A stretch of DNA of 64,000 nt from Sialis fuliginosa (taxonomy: Eukaryota > Arthropoda > Insecta > Megaloptera > Sialidae). Shown piece after piece: positions 11,888 through 23,945 of the stretch. Positions within the stretch are counted from its first letter, which is position 1; every line of letters starts with the position of its first letter. The position numbers were made by a program, and so were the translations under genes. The stretch is from contig OY540820.1 in assembly GCA_961205875.1 (NCBI GenBank), forward strand, positions 3,658,001-3,722,000, read 5' to 3'. Under the pieces are notes generated by a model, which did not search any database, was not told where the DNA came from, and worked only from the letters and a program-made list of their open reading frames with translations.

Positions 11888-12592
11888 GAAATGGAAGTAT
11901 TGTAATACCTTCGAAAAATCGTGTCCGAGATAATGACGGATTCTGATTGTACTAACTTCAAAACGTAAAGAAAAGTTAATTTCCGCATGGCGGCTGTGCG
12001 TGTGTCTGGATGTAGAATTATTTTTCGTTCACGATAACTACCGTAAAAATGCACCGATCTGAATTATTTTTGGGAAAAATGTTTGTCTCAGTGAGTAGTT
12101 CAGACGTATTAATTTTGGTGCTAATCGTATTAGGGGTTTTAGAAATATATGAAATTTCATCTAAAAAGTGAACGTTGCGAGTATTATCTCACTAATTTTG
12201 ATAAGACTTGGTACATTTGTAGTTCAATTGAACCTTAGGGAGATTTACTATTTGTACGTGCCTAAACAGCTATTGAAGAGGTAAAACCTACCCTCAAAAT
12301 TTGAATTTTAAATCCAAATTAATATGTCATTAATTTATGTTGCCTTAGAGACAAATGCAACTAAATTCAAATTGTCAAATTAGTTATTCTACGAATGTGT
12401 ATTATGTTTTTGGCATTAGGACATTAGAAAACTAATATTTATATACAAATGGCAATAACAGCTGTAACCGTCATAAATATTACGAAATTTATATTCATAG
12501 TAGTAGGTTATATATAAATAAAATATAAAAAAAAATTATATTTAAAAAGATAGTAAGAACATGGAAATCATGTATGGCCCTCCATGCGGATA
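11888..12592. mobile_element. ACTTCCATGTTC family, copy 1 (about 705 bp)
   Basis: It runs from GAAATGGAAGTATTGTAATA to GAACATGGAAATCATGTATG. Diagnostic interior blocks are TTCCGCATGGCGGCTGTGCG, CGATAACTACCGTAAAAATG and GGCAATAACAGCTGTAACCG. Related copies are at 19394-20280, 53552-54100, 58448-59218 and 60689-62188. No reading frame is conserved. The superfamily is undetermined. Confidence 0.8.
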
Positions 12593-13495
12593 TTTATTAA
12601 TACATTCAGTTTTATAAAAAATTCTATTAAAATAATAATTAATTTTTGTAAATATTTTACTAATATACTGTACTGTATATTGTATATATATGTACTGTAC
12701 AATGAACATAAATATATATGATTAAATAAATAAACACACATTCCATTTTTCTGGTAAACATTAAATATAACATAAATTCTGAATTTTATTTGCATCTTTA
12801 ATATGTTTACGAATTCTGTTTTCAGTGAAAATATGTTCACTTAATTATGTTAAAAAGTCTCGACCAATAAAAAGTCCACATTGATTTTAATAATTCAAAA
12901 GCCAATGTCTACTAAAAACCAATAAGCGCACAGTTTAACTATAACATAAATTATATTTGATTTGAATTTTAAATGTGAACCATATTGGAAAGAATGTAAT
13001 ATGCTACCAGATTTTATAAGTAAGTGGTTCCACGGATATATTTTTTATTTAATGAAACATTGTCTTTTATCTTTTAATATATAAATATCTCGTTACTAAG
13101 ATAATTGATTGAAATCTCATAACCCCGAAGGATTAAAAAATAATTTAGCGATAGCATGGGAAAAGGGGCAGTTTTATGGTTACTTTCATAATAATATTTG
13201 TTTTCTATGTAACTATCGCCTCCATTATCAAACTTTCACTATCATGAAAAAAATTACACAAACTTTGTACACAAAAATTTATTTTGTCTATTGGAGAGTT
13301 AAAATTTTATTATTCAAGACAACACATTGAAATTTCCTTACAAATTAGTCACTGGTAATTTCACTGTTAAAAATAATTACTATATACTATATCCACATAT
13401 TCAAGCAAATAATATTATATTAAATATCTCGAAATTTGAATTTGTTGACTTTCAAAAATAACGGCCCTTTTAATAAATAGTTGCAATAAATTATA
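12593..13495. other. No feature recognised
   Basis: This is very A+T-rich sequence. A 90-codon minus-strand frame (12568-12840) has an A/T-driven Ile, Asn, Tyr and Leu composition and is not supported as coding. Confidence 0.5.
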
Positions 13496-14628
13496 TACAG
13501 AATGGTCCGGTTTGGGATACAGATATTTTAGGAGCTGATTCCTTGAATAATTGTGAGTAAAAAATTGTACGGAAATGGGGAGGGGTATATCTTGAACACC
13601 CTCTGAGCTAAAGGATATTTAAAAACTTCATTTAGAGTAGTACTTACAAACAAAGATTATCTCATAACTTCCAAAGTAATGTAACTAGAGCAACCACAAT
13701 GAGTCAGGTTCATAGGTAATTAACTAACGTATTTTTCAGTATTACCGTTATTACTAGCTTTATCTCTAGTTCAGAGTTATTGCTCATCAAAGACAAAAAT
13801 ATTTTTTTTTTAATTTTTATGAAAATGACATTTTTCTTTAAAAGTACCTATACAACATGTGGTATTTTTTATCATTATTTTGGTGTGTCATAATGTTACC
13901 CACAAATTCACCTTACGAAGTTTGGACCTAAGTCTTATAGTTTTTCAGTTATAAATTTATCTAAATTAATTTCCAAAGTGGCTATTTTACTACCTACCAT
14001 ATAAAATAAATCAAAGATAAAATTTGTTTGTTTATAATTACAAAATTAGTTTAAAAAATATATAAATTACCATTAACAATAAAAAAATGCAATATAAACA
14101 AAAAAAGTAAGACTGTTTCATTTAATAGAGTAGGTAGGTAGCAAAATAGTCACTTTGGGGATTAATATATGTAGATAAATTTATAACTGGAAAACTGTAA
14201 GACTTAGGTCCAAACTTCGTGAGGTGAATTTGTAGGTAACATTATGATGCACCAAAATAATAGTAAAAATTACCACATGTTGTAGGTACTTTTAAAGAAA
14301 AATGTCATTTTCATAAAAATTAAAAAAATATATTTTTTTGACTTTGATGAGCAATAACTCTTAACTGGAGATAAGGCTAGTAATAACGGTAATATTGAAA
14401 AATACGTTAGTTAATTACCTATCAAACTGACTTATTGTGGTTGCTCTAGTTACATTACTTTGGAAGTTATGAGATAATCTTTGTTTGTAAGTACTATTCT
14501 GAAGGAATTTTTTTAACACCCTATAGCTCAGAAGGTGTTTAAGATAGACCCCTCTTTTCCGTGCAATATTTTACTCACAAGGAATCAGCTCCTAAAATAT
14601 TTGTATCCCAAACCGGACCATCCTGTAT
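13496..14628. mobile_element. 1.13-kb foldback element (GGTCCGGTTTGGGATAC tips)
   Basis: The two halves are inverted copies of each other over more than 500 bp each. The tips are TATACAGAATGGTCCGG and CCGGACCATCCTGTATA. Paired inner blocks include GTTACATTACTTTGGAAG and ATTACCGTTATTACTAG with their complements. The apex is near 14060. Termini in TA context suggest a Tc1/mariner-type non-autonomous element, but no transposase is present. Confidence 0.85.
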
Positions 14629-15346
14629 ACAAGTAAAATGTGGTGTAAAGATAAATTAACAAAAAAAGATATAAATTGTAATGTATAAAAGAAATATTAG
14701 ACAAATTTTTAAATGAAGGAAATTAAATAAATGAGAACTATTAATTCTCCATAAAAAGTCATAAAACATTATACAAGACGGAAACTAAGATTAGAATTGA
14801 ATAATAAAAAACTTACAAACATAAAAATTAATTTCATAAAACAATAAAAATCAACTCAAAATGATTGCCATTGCGTGATACAAGTATCTATTTTTAAGAT
14901 CCAATCTAGTTAAAACTATAAAATATGAATAGGTTATTCTTTGAAATAATCATTAATAATCTATTTTTAAATACAAAATGAATGCGTATTGTTTTTTAAT
15001 GTATGTAAATGAATGAAGAATATAATGATAGCAATATTTCGATAGACATTTCATTTGAAATATTAATTGTGGCTGTTTGTAAAGCTTTTATTTCGGCCGA
15101 CTACTTTAATCATATCGAATGACATATAATTTATTTAAATATAATTGATTCCATGTTAAACTTGAGATTCTATTTTATGTTTCGTACTAACTATGGGATG
15201 TTTTGGATTTTAATGAAATATAATATATCAAGAATTGTTGTTTTAAATTATATATTTAATATAGGTTTCTTAAGGTATTTCTCGGGGAGAAACAAGGTAC
15301 GCTATATGTTAGAAAAGGAAAAAAAAGTGTACTATAAAATCAAGAT
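14629..15346. other. No feature recognised
   Basis: This is A+T-rich sequence. An 80-codon frame at 15153-15395 runs into the adjacent foldback element and lacks any motif. Confidence 0.5.
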
Positions 15347-15355
15347 AGCCGTGGT

Positions 15356-15879
15356 CAAGGTATATAAAGACAAGGTAGTCTCAACAATTCCTTGACCAAT
15401 CAGCGTTGGCGCGGGAATTGACGTCACCTGGGGGATATATTCAAATGTCATAAATTTTTAATTGAATATTAATTATAAAAAAATCCTTTATTTATTCTTG
15501 TTTTCGTATTTTTTGATATTTTAACAACACATACAATCAAATAAGTACAAATTCGACACTGTAAAATCATAAAAAAGTTGTCAAAGACAATTTGGTGAAT
15601 TCGGGAAGCATCATTTTTACTATTCTTAAGTTGGCAATACGTTATATGATTCTGACAGCACTTTATGATTTTTCTATGTCGAATTTGTACTTATTTGATT
15701 GTATGTGTTGTTAAAATATCAAAAAATACGAAAACAAGAATAAATAAAGGAATTTTTTGTAATTAATATTCTATTAAAAATTTATGACATTTAAATAGAT
15801 CCCCCAGGTGACGTCAATTCCCGCGTCAACGCTGATTGGTCAAGGAATTGTTGAGACTACCTTGTCTTTATATACCTTG
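15356..15879. mobile_element. Mutator-like foldback MITE, 524 bp, with perfect 9-bp TSD
   Basis: The arms start CAAGGTATATAAAGACAAGG and include TTGACCAATCAGCGTTGG and GGAATTGACGTCACCTGGGG; the right arm is the near-exact complement. AGCCGTGGT flanks both sides (15347-15355 and 15880-15888). The duplication length and long arms fit a Mutator-like element. A second copy with an internal insertion lies at 17794-18710. Confidence 0.9.
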
Positions 15880-15888
15880 AGCCGTGGT

Positions 15889-16703
15889 ATAAATTAAAAT
15901 AAAATTTGGCAACGTTTTTTCTATTGCGCATGCGCGACTTTTGTATTCTCGATGACAGCTACATATTATTTAATGTTTTGATGTGATGGACTATTATTTG
16001 CAGCTGAATTTGTTATATATTATAAGTTTATAATTAAGAAATGGCTTTTATTATTTTTATTATTCCTTAAATTAAAAGAACAATATATTCAGCACGTACG
16101 ATTTTTAAATACCGCGGCATTTGTCAATACTTTGCGGCGTTGTCATAGCTAGTACCGTGATATTTTTTATCAGAAAATAAGTTTTTATTTTACTTATAAC
16201 TTAAAAACGGGGTGGTGAAAATACTTGAGATTTTTATATTAACCCCAATTATATTAATTTAGTTTCTCTGAAAATTTCATAAATTTCTTGATCTTCCTTC
16301 ACATAAAATGATTTACTTTTTCATTGAAAATCCGCTTAAAATATCGTAATCCCTATACTCGCAATGTTAAATTTATGATTTTATTTTGACGATATCTTCG
16401 TTCACAGATGGTCAATCATTTTAAGATTTTGAATGGAGCTTCTAATAACCTTTTTTTTAGTTTTTTACAAAATTTGAGCTTACTCTTGAATCTTTTAATT
16501 TTTCCGAGAAATACCTTAATGAAATGAGCGTATAGTATTGACTAAAATGAATAAAAATGTATAATCAAAATGGGTTCGCAAACCAACCCTTCCACTTGAC
16601 AAATTTCACACTAAATTTGATGAAGCGGTGATAATCAATTAGGTACCTACAATAACTCATTTAACTTCTCAAGTATGTTTGGTTTGAGGACTCATGTTGA
16701 ATG
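15889..16703. other. No feature recognised
   Basis: The sequence is A+T-rich apart from a small CG-containing patch near 16100-16150. There are no frames or paired termini. Confidence 0.5.
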
Positions 16704-16705
16704 TA

Positions 16706-17247
16706 AGGTAGTGGCACCAGTCTTGACAAGGACCCCAGTAATGGCAAATTTTTAATTAAATATACTGAATTAGAAATATGTGTTGATATTTGATTACTTC
16801 TATTTCTGAATATTAATCTATGTACATTTGACTGTTTTACAGCGTGATTTTATGACAATCGGCCAATAGGTGTCAAAATGGTGGACATTTAAACTAATTA
16901 TTAGTATAATTTATTTATTAATTATTATATTATCATAGAAAGTGCTTTACATTGATTCAAATTTGACGATTTTTTCTTTTATATCTTTTGTGTCGTAGTA
17001 CTTATCATTTTGTAATCATTAGCAAGTGTTTTACCTTTGCAATTACTGGAGAAAAATATGAATAAAATAAAAGTCTTTAATTTAAAAAAACAAACTACAT
17101 TTGCGGACTTTGGTAATTAAATTGATTTAACAAAGAGTTACTTGTTTTATTAGTAACATGAATTCATGAGAATTACAAAAAACAAGCCCATTAATCCAAA
17201 AAAACGAAAATTTGCTTTTATAGTGGCCATAACTGGTGCCTTTATCT
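16706..17247. mobile_element. CACCAGT-family MITE, full-length reference copy
   Basis: The tips are AGGTAGTGGCACCAGTC and AACTGGTGCCTTTATCT, with TA flanking both (16704-16705 and 17248-17249). Interior landmarks are CAGCGTGATTTTATGACAAT, GGTGTCAAAATGGTGGACAT and CATGAATTCATGAGAATTAC. Other copies or fragments are at 5104, 31473, 36239, 52243, 57965 and 60622. This is the most abundant family in the window. Confidence 0.88.
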
Positions 17248-17249
17248 TA

Positions 17250-17793
17250 CTTGCTTTACTTGTTTTATCAGTTCTATACTCCCTTTGAATTTTTCTAATT
17301 TTTTCTTCACGGAAAACAAGTATTAGGTATTATTTTGTTTAGCAATATAGTATTTTGCAACTAGAAATTACAGAAACTTCGTAATTGTATTAAATTGCTA
17401 GTTAAATAATCTAGTTTAACGTGTTTAAATCATTACTATAATTATTTTATTAGTACAGTACATTAAATACAGTAGTATATACAGATGAGCATGTGGGTTA
17501 ATTTACTAGAATGATGTTATTATTTAAATTGTTTTTGTTGCCACAAAATTGAGATAGTAGCGTCTCAATCACTAATCTAATCGATAATTGAATTTGGAAT
17601 TAATTTAAAACGTTAGTTTACGAAAAGTGATTTACTAATAAATTGAATTTAAGTCTTTTCATTTATAAAAAATAAAACAACGAATATCTTTTAAACAACA
17701 TTTATTTTCTACTGTTGGCTCGTGTCCGTTTTCTATACTATGATGAACTAGATTTCATAGTGATTGTTCACGTTGTTATTATCCAAGGTATAT
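17250..17793. other. No feature recognised
   Basis: This is A+T-rich sequence between two foldback families. No frame or repeat ends are visible. Confidence 0.5.
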
Positions 17794-18710
17794 AAAGACA
17801 AGATAGTCTTATCAGCTCCTTGACTAATCAGCGTTGGAGCGGGAATTGACGTCACTACGAAGATGTTATAAATGTATAATTCAATATCAATTACAAAAAA
17901 TTTATTTATTTATTCTTGTTTTCGTATTTTTTTGATATTTTAACAACACATACAATCAAAGGAGTACAAATTCGACATTACAAAATTATAAAGAGCTGCC
18001 AGAACCACAGAACGTATTGCCAACTTAAGAATAGTAAAAGTGGCGCTTCACGAATAGACCAAATTGTCTGTGACAGATTTTTTATGGTTTTGGAATGTCG
18101 AATTTGTATTTCTTTGATTATATGTGTTTTGTTTTTTATATATATATGTTTTTTATATACAGCCAGTTACATAACTCCCTTCACCGAACAAGGATTACTG
18201 TTAGGAAGGGAAGTTGCTCCGGGGCAACCAGGGCAGGCACATTTACGACGCCCAAATGACCATGGATTTCCGGGTTAGGTTTACACATTAGGATCTTATT
18301 CTATCTTAATCTATACCCGCATTCATGCGACCCCCCCCCCCCCCCCCCCCGTGTGTTCACAGAGTTCTATGAGTGAATCGTCTTCCTGCGGGTATTACAT
18401 TTGTCCCACTGGCTTTTACAATTCTATTTTTGTATATTAAATTATATAATAAAAATATCAATGTAGCAATGATATGAGCAATGTTTTAAGGTGGAAATAT
18501 CTTATTTTTAATGAGAGATTCTCTTAATTGTTTAGCGGCCCCTTCGTAATGTTTGCAGGCAAAGATATGTGTTGTTAAAATATCAAAAAACACGAAGACA
18601 AGATAGATAAAATAAAGGATTTTTTTGTAATTGATATTCTATTATACATTTATAACATTTGAAATCGTCTTCGTGGTGCTCATGAGACTACCTTGTCTTT
18701 ATATACCTTA
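17794..18710. mobile_element. Mutator-like foldback MITE, copy 2, interrupted
   Basis: The ends are CAAGGTATATAAAGACAAGA and CTACCTTGTCTTTATATACC, matching 15356-15879. The interior is collinear with that copy except for an insertion at about 18129-18564. No perfect flanking duplication is visible, so this copy is older or rearranged. Confidence 0.85.
18129..18564. mobile_element. Unclassified insertion with poly-C tract
   Basis: It interrupts the foldback element and is bounded by ATATGTGTT on both sides (18120-18128 and 18565-18573). It holds a run of about 22 C near 18331-18352 and a moderately G+C-rich left half. The 120-codon frame spanning 17916-18278 crosses the insertion junction and is not a gene. 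It may be a retroposed or hAT-like sequence. Confidence 0.6.
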
Positions 18711-19393
18711 GTCATATTTCTATATATGACGATTAGAATCTCATGTTGGAGTCTTCTTAAGAAATGTTTGAGAAACACATCTGAAAAACGATATTTTAAG
18801 GAATATGGCAACGTGAACAACAACCAAAACACCTAGATTTATTAATTTCGTTTTATTATTACATATATTTGCTGTTGAAATATATTTTTTTATAAATAGT
18901 ACCTTACTTAGAAGTTTTTGTGATTTATAATTTCAGATTACTATATATATTGTACAACAAGACGTTTTTTTATTCATCCTGTATGTAGAACACAATATAA
19001 CATTAAACAAACAAAAAGTTTAACTTACAAACACAAACGCCAACTCACACACAAATATATTAACTGAATATTTAAATGCGGAGTTAATAATTTTGACGTG
19101 GGATTTCAGGTCTCTCCTTGCATCGGGACCACAATATCATGTTGGATTTAGACAATAAATCTAGCGTCCGCATTCAGGTAAATCCGTGTACTGTGTAACC
19201 TAAGCGCGTCGCCTCGTTTTAATAACATTAATCTGTTAAACAAAGGTTCTCATTACAATTTCTTTGAAAAGATTTTTTTTACTTTTATATGTAAATATAC
19301 TTATTATGCTTTTAAGGTTTTAAATATAATCATATTTTTGTATTTACATATAATTATTTTTATACTGCATTATAATTATTAATTATTACACAC
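18711..19393. other. No feature recognised
   Basis: This is A+T-rich sequence with a few CG dinucleotides near 19100-19220. No frame or paired termini are visible. Confidence 0.5.
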
Positions 19394-20280
19394 ATAAAAT
19401 ATCGGTATGGAGACCATGGATGACTTCCATAGTTTTTTTATATTTAAAATATTTTTAATTAATACGTATTTTACTATATATTTTATTTTTTTGGGGGGGG
19501 GGATATTAATCATAAGCCCCCTTATATTTTTTTTGTAAATTTTAATTAATTTGTATGAATTTGATAAGTTATTTTTGGTGGGGGGGGGGGCATGATCCAT
19601 ATACCCCCCCCTCCTCTGGAGTACTCACTGAGACAAACATTATCCCAAAAAATAATTCAAATCGGACAATTTTTACAGTAGTTATCGTGAACGAAAGAAA
19701 ATTCTAAGTACAGTCGCCTGCAGAACTCGTCTGGCACCCTAAAGGCTAGAATCGCTTACAACAGATTCCAAATTTAAAGACAAACATCATAGGTTATCTT
19801 TTTCTATCAAGTTTAATATATTTAAATAGGTACTAAAATTCAGAATATCAAATATTTATTGCCACAAAATTTACGTATACAATTTTCAATAGATTACATA
19901 ATAATTTAATTGCACAAATATATATGAGTACTGTAAACGAAGAGTAGTTCTTTATCTATCCAATGAATTTCAAAATATCTGTCTTTATTTGGTACATGGA
20001 AAAATGATTTAAATATTATAATAATCAAATGGGAGGAGCCTACTAAGTTTGTGATAATCGAAAATGAATACAAACTGCAAGACCATTAATGCAGGTGACT
20101 GTACATTCAGATACACACAGCCAGTCATATAGACAGACAGACACACGCACAGCCGCTATGCGGAAATCAACTTTTCTTTACGTTTTGAAGGTAGTTCAAT
20201 CAGAATCTGTTCTTATCTCGGATACTTTTTTCGACGATATTACAATACTTCCATTTTTTTCAGAACATGTAAGTAAAATA
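19394..20280. mobile_element. ACTTCCATGTTC family, copy 2, interrupted
   Basis: The left end is ATATCGGTATGGAGACCATG and the right end is TTCCATTTTTTTCAGAACAT. AAAATA occurs next to both ends and may be a duplication. Much of the interior is replaced by A+T-rich DNA with two poly-G runs (about 19494-19503 and 19580-19590). The element at 19711-20101 is inserted in it. Confidence 0.75.
19711..20101. mobile_element. TA-flanked MITE CAGTCGCCTGCA, copy 1
   Basis: The tips are CAGTCGCCTGCA and TGCAGGTGACTG, with TA on both flanks (19709-19710 and 20102-20103). It splits the CACACGCACAGCC block of the host element. A diverged copy lies at 63480-63893. This points to a Tc1/mariner-type MITE. Confidence 0.82.
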
Positions 20281-21429
20281 CAGTATAAATAATTTACGAT
20301 ATTTTCCTAGGTTCTTAGATAATAACTTTTTTATGTATCATTTTTAAAACTTACACGCATATTCAATATTTCAACAATCAAAAGCAACGCTATAGTGCGT
20401 GAACTGAACATATATTAAATATTGGAGGTCGTACAACTTCGATGAAGTACGAATCTTTTGTAGAGAATTTAATAAGCTTTACTATTTTTATATAACTATT
20501 TCTGTCGTAATGTCAAAATAAAGCCGCTAAATTAAAAAAAAAAGATTTTTTACGCTCCTTCCACTTTGGAGGGGAGGATAACAATCTCGTTGGAGTGAGG
20601 AAACTTCAGAATTTCTTATTGTTAGTGACAACCTAATCAACCATTTTAATAAAAAAAAATTCTAATCTGAATTATTTCTGAATTTGGAAATCGTTCGATG
20701 ATTACTATCAATTTAATAAATTAGAATATTTTTTAGAAGCTTATTTATATTCAGCAAATAAACAAATACATGTTGAACAATGATATACATTTTAATTTAT
20801 AAGTTTTTCTATTAATAGTGTCTAAAATCCTTGGTTTGTTATGAGTATTAATATATCATTAAAAATATTGTATTTCAAAATAACTCGTAACATTAAAATG
20901 TCAATTTAGATTACAGATATGTATGTAGCTAGCAGTCAACTTTTATACTGAAAACAAAGGTAGGTATATGCCAAAAATTAACTTGAACTTTTGAATTCTG
21001 TGTTTTTCCAACTAAAATATATATATGTTCTATTTTAAAATGTTTTTCATGAGTAATTCAATATTTAAAACCATTATTCGGTTCTTTCACCTTCATAAAA
21101 TATCATTTTCACAATTTAAGGTTGTGACATATTTCACCGAGATATCATAATGTAGGTCAACATATGTACATACAAATATGGGTTAACGTTTGTTTTATTT
21201 CATTCAAGAAAATAAAAAATGGCTTACTAAATGTTTCATAAATCACAAAAAATGAAAGTAAAAAACTCTGTTTTAAATTTTGGATAATTAAACGTAGGTA
21301 GAAAAATATGTTTACTATATTTTTCACAATTTTAATTTAAATTCACCTTTTACTTGTTTGATATTACTTTATTTTCTTCTTTTTATTTTCTTATAAATAC
21401 ATATAAAATGTTTTAATAGGAGAAGAAAA
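20281..21429. other. No feature recognised
   Basis: This is A+T-rich sequence with short homopolymers. No reading frame or paired terminal repeats are visible over about 1.1 kb. Confidence 0.5.
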
Positions 21430-21825
21430 AAGAGCTGAGTAATTTTTGCTCACGATCACGCACACTCACGAATAAAGTATGTTTAGTCACGCCCGCTCAC
21501 TCACGATTACTGAAAAAATTTCACAATCACGCAAAAAATCTATTTTTTTAATCTATGCCCGATCACGTACAATGACAACAACGCTAATGAGACGATTTAA
21601 TTATTATGTAAAAATTAAATTTTGAAATGATGAAAATTAATGTTTTTTAAGTGCAATATAATATGTAAGTATTTATTTTATAATCGTATTATTTCTTCTA
21701 AAATGCATTTTTAGTGCAAGTAATGGTAAACAAAAAAAGAAAAGAAAATAAAGCAACAATCCATTTTTAAATCTGGAGATTTTGGTGTTCTGGTAAAGTT
21801 GGTAATACTGACCATGTATAGCATT

Positions 21826-22035
21826 GGATATTGGCTTCTGGGTGTAAGCCGCGTCGATTTGGTCGTGTTATCGGCCAACGTTTCGTCACACATTGCAGTG
21901 GACATCATTCTACTTAGAAGAGCCCTGAAGATGTCCACTGCAATGTGTGACGAAACGTTGGCGACCAAACCGACGCGGCTTACACCCAGAAGTCAAGATC
22001 CATATCAAGATCACCACGGAAGCCTCAAGACTTGT
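21826..22035 (+). mobile_element. Snap-back retroposon with hammerhead-like core and 12-bp TSD
   Basis: ATGTATAGCATT flanks both sides exactly (21814-21825 and 22036-22047). The left half is an inverted copy of the right half, from GGCTTCTGGGTGTAAGCC to its complement. The right half continues into GATCACCACGGAAGCCTCAA, which the left half lacks. The variable-length duplication and one-sided tail suggest target-primed retroposition with 5' inversion. Frames across it are mirror images. Relatives lie at 57047-57199 and 62643-62754. Confidence 0.8.
21922..21962 (+). ncRNA. Hammerhead-like ribozyme motif 2
   Basis: The order of elements fits a type I hammerhead: stem I GCC (21922-21924), core CTGAAGA (21925-21931), stem II GTCCAC with GTGTGAC, GAAAC (21952-21956), a minimal stem III AC/GT, cleavage-site T at 21959, then stem I strand GGC (21960-21962). 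One extra T lies between the core and stem II, and stem II has a bulged T. The inverted left arm of the same insertion lacks the CTGA core. Activity is inferred only. Confidence 0.55.
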
Positions 22036-22389
22036 ATGTATAGCATTTCTTCTAAAATTGATAATTATTTTATATACTGTATTTTTTAATATAAAAAATT
22101 GTTATAAAAGATTCTTTTATTAATAGAGTATGAATGAGTTTGTAACTGAATTAGTAAGAATTCCACAGATTCCTTCAGTTGACGTAAAAGTGACTGAAAA
22201 TTAGTGGTATATACCAGTTCCCACTGATCAACCAGTGATTTTGTCCATATTAACAATTATCCACTTATTTGTTCTGTGATTATCCACTGATTAACAGTGA
22301 CTATTCACTGATTCAGTTTTAGAGAGTAGTATAGTAAGTAATTAAAAAAAAGATTTAATTATTTTATAAAAAAAATACTCTCAGCTCTA

Positions 22390-23420
22390 GGCAGGAGAAT
22401 GTATAATAATGATAATAATAAATCATTTTAAAATGCGTGATTTTGATGTAAATATCAATTTTGTTTATTTCTTAAAAATGAATATATACATATTCAAAAT
22501 AATAATAACTTTTATTTTGTTTAAATATAAGCCTATATAAATTCACAGAAACTATAAGTCTCACTGTTCATGTTATATTTGCAAAAACACCATTGCAAAG
22601 ATACAAGATTGCAATACATAAAACAGAAATGCGAATGACAGTTATCCAATTTGGGGTAATTTCAGTGAAACATAAAATGAACAAAAAGTCCATACATTAG
22701 CATTTTTTAATACTTTGTTGTTAGTCCAAGTACAGACTACTACCGCCCCTCCCTTTCGTACTTGCACAAAATTAGTAAGTGTAATGAAATTTCCAGAACA
22801 AAGGAATTACCTTTTTAATTATCAAGAATATGAACCTTTCAATTTTCATTAAGCAATTTTCACAGTTTTTTCACCACGTCGCGCGGTGTTATTTAATCTC
22901 TGACGTATTTCCACATGAAAGGACATTAGATTCTCTCAGTTGACACTGTCAGAAAAAAGTGACAAAAGAGATTAATCACTGCGGTTGACACGTTTGTTAT
23001 ATGACGTATATTACGCTATAATATATCCGCTTTAACAAGGCATTGCAAGATTAAGAAACATTCATCAATGGAATGCTAATTATCTATGTCTATGTATTTT
23101 AAAATAACCTTAAATTCAAAAAAAGCTTTTTGAAACAAATATGTATCTAAATTGGAAATATGACACAATTGCTATTACTGCTCGCAAAAGTACGTTAGAG
23201 AATAAAATGTACAAAAGTACGTACATTGTTTTACAAATTATATAGAATTAAATATAAAATTATTATATTGCATTAAATTATAAAATATTTGGCTCTATAT
23301 AATTAACTAGAAAATAGTTAAAACTATTAGGTAACTATATGTTGTAATTTACATTTTCTTAAAACTAAACTTTAAGATTGCACACCTTAATAGTGTAAAA
23401 GCTGATGACATATTTTTCTA
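22390..23420. other. No feature recognised
   Basis: This is A+T-rich sequence. A patch near 22870-23010 has a few CG sites. No frame or paired termini are visible. Confidence 0.5.
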
Positions 23421-23945
23421 CCCCATCTGAGCACTAGGAAGACTTACGGAAATCGTTTATTCATGTGTTGTACATCATAAGAAAAATAGTCCCAACCCAC
23501 ATACCCGGGGATAAAGGGGTTTAATTCCTTAGTGAACATGTAAAGAAAAAGTGCATTTTTGCCCCATTTGAGCACTAATAAAAAAAAAAGTTAGATAGTG
23601 AAAGTGCAATGGGCAGACGCGCAGGGTGGGGATAAGGGGCAGGCAGACGCACTCATAAATGCAATTTTTTTTTAATTTCCCCATTTGAGCATTGATGAAT
23701 TTTGGAGGGATGGCAGTTTTTGATCTGTTGATGATCAAAAAAATAAAGGCAGACGCGTAGGACGGGGATAAGGGACGGGCAGATTTGCTCAAACATGCAA
23801 TTTTTTAAATGAAAATTGTCTCATTTGAGCATTGCTGAATTTTTTGAAGGATGATAGGTTTTGATCTATAGATGACCGAAAAAACACAGGCAGACGCGTA
23901 GTGTGGGGATAAGGGATGGGCAGACGCAATTATTTGAACCTTTTA
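23421..23945. repeat. Tandem array, 117-141-bp unit, four copies
   Basis: The marker CCCCATTTGAGCA (first copy CCCCATCTGAGCA) recurs near 23421, 23562, 23679 and 23819. Each later unit carries GGCAGACGCG and GGGGATAAGGG. The units are diverged and vary in length. Frames on either strand, including one at 23529-23792, come from the repeat. Confidence 0.8.

Larger units (their letters stand above)
21430..22389. mobile_element. hAT-like element related to 5411-7466
   Basis: The tips are AAGAGCTGAGTAATTTTTGC and ACTCTCAGCTCTA. The left subterminal region is dense in CACGCCCGCTCACTCACG-type words, as in 5411-7466. The right subterminal region carries several CCACTGAT / ATCAGTGG words (22230-22310). 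No clear 8-bp duplication survives. A snap-back retroposon occupies 21826-22035. Confidence 0.7.

Noticed and set aside
12568..12840. 90-codon minus-strand frame
   Set aside because: The composition is dominated by Ile, Asn, Tyr, Leu and Lys, as expected from A+T-rich non-coding DNA.
17916..18278. 120-codon plus-strand frame
   Set aside because: It crosses the junction between a foldback MITE and a later insertion, so it cannot be an ancestral gene.
21799..22089. 96-codon plus-strand frame, and an opposite 85-codon frame at 21711-21968
   Set aside because: Both run through the inverted repeats of the snap-back insertion and give mirror-image peptides. They are structural by-products.
22230..22330. 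Cluster of TTATCCAC-like words resembling DnaA boxes
   Set aside because: The window is eukaryotic in character and the words fall in the subterminal region of a hAT-like element.
23421..23945. Regular repeats considered as a CRISPR array
   Set aside because: Units are 117-141 bp, diverged and variable in length, with no short exact repeat separated by unique spacers.
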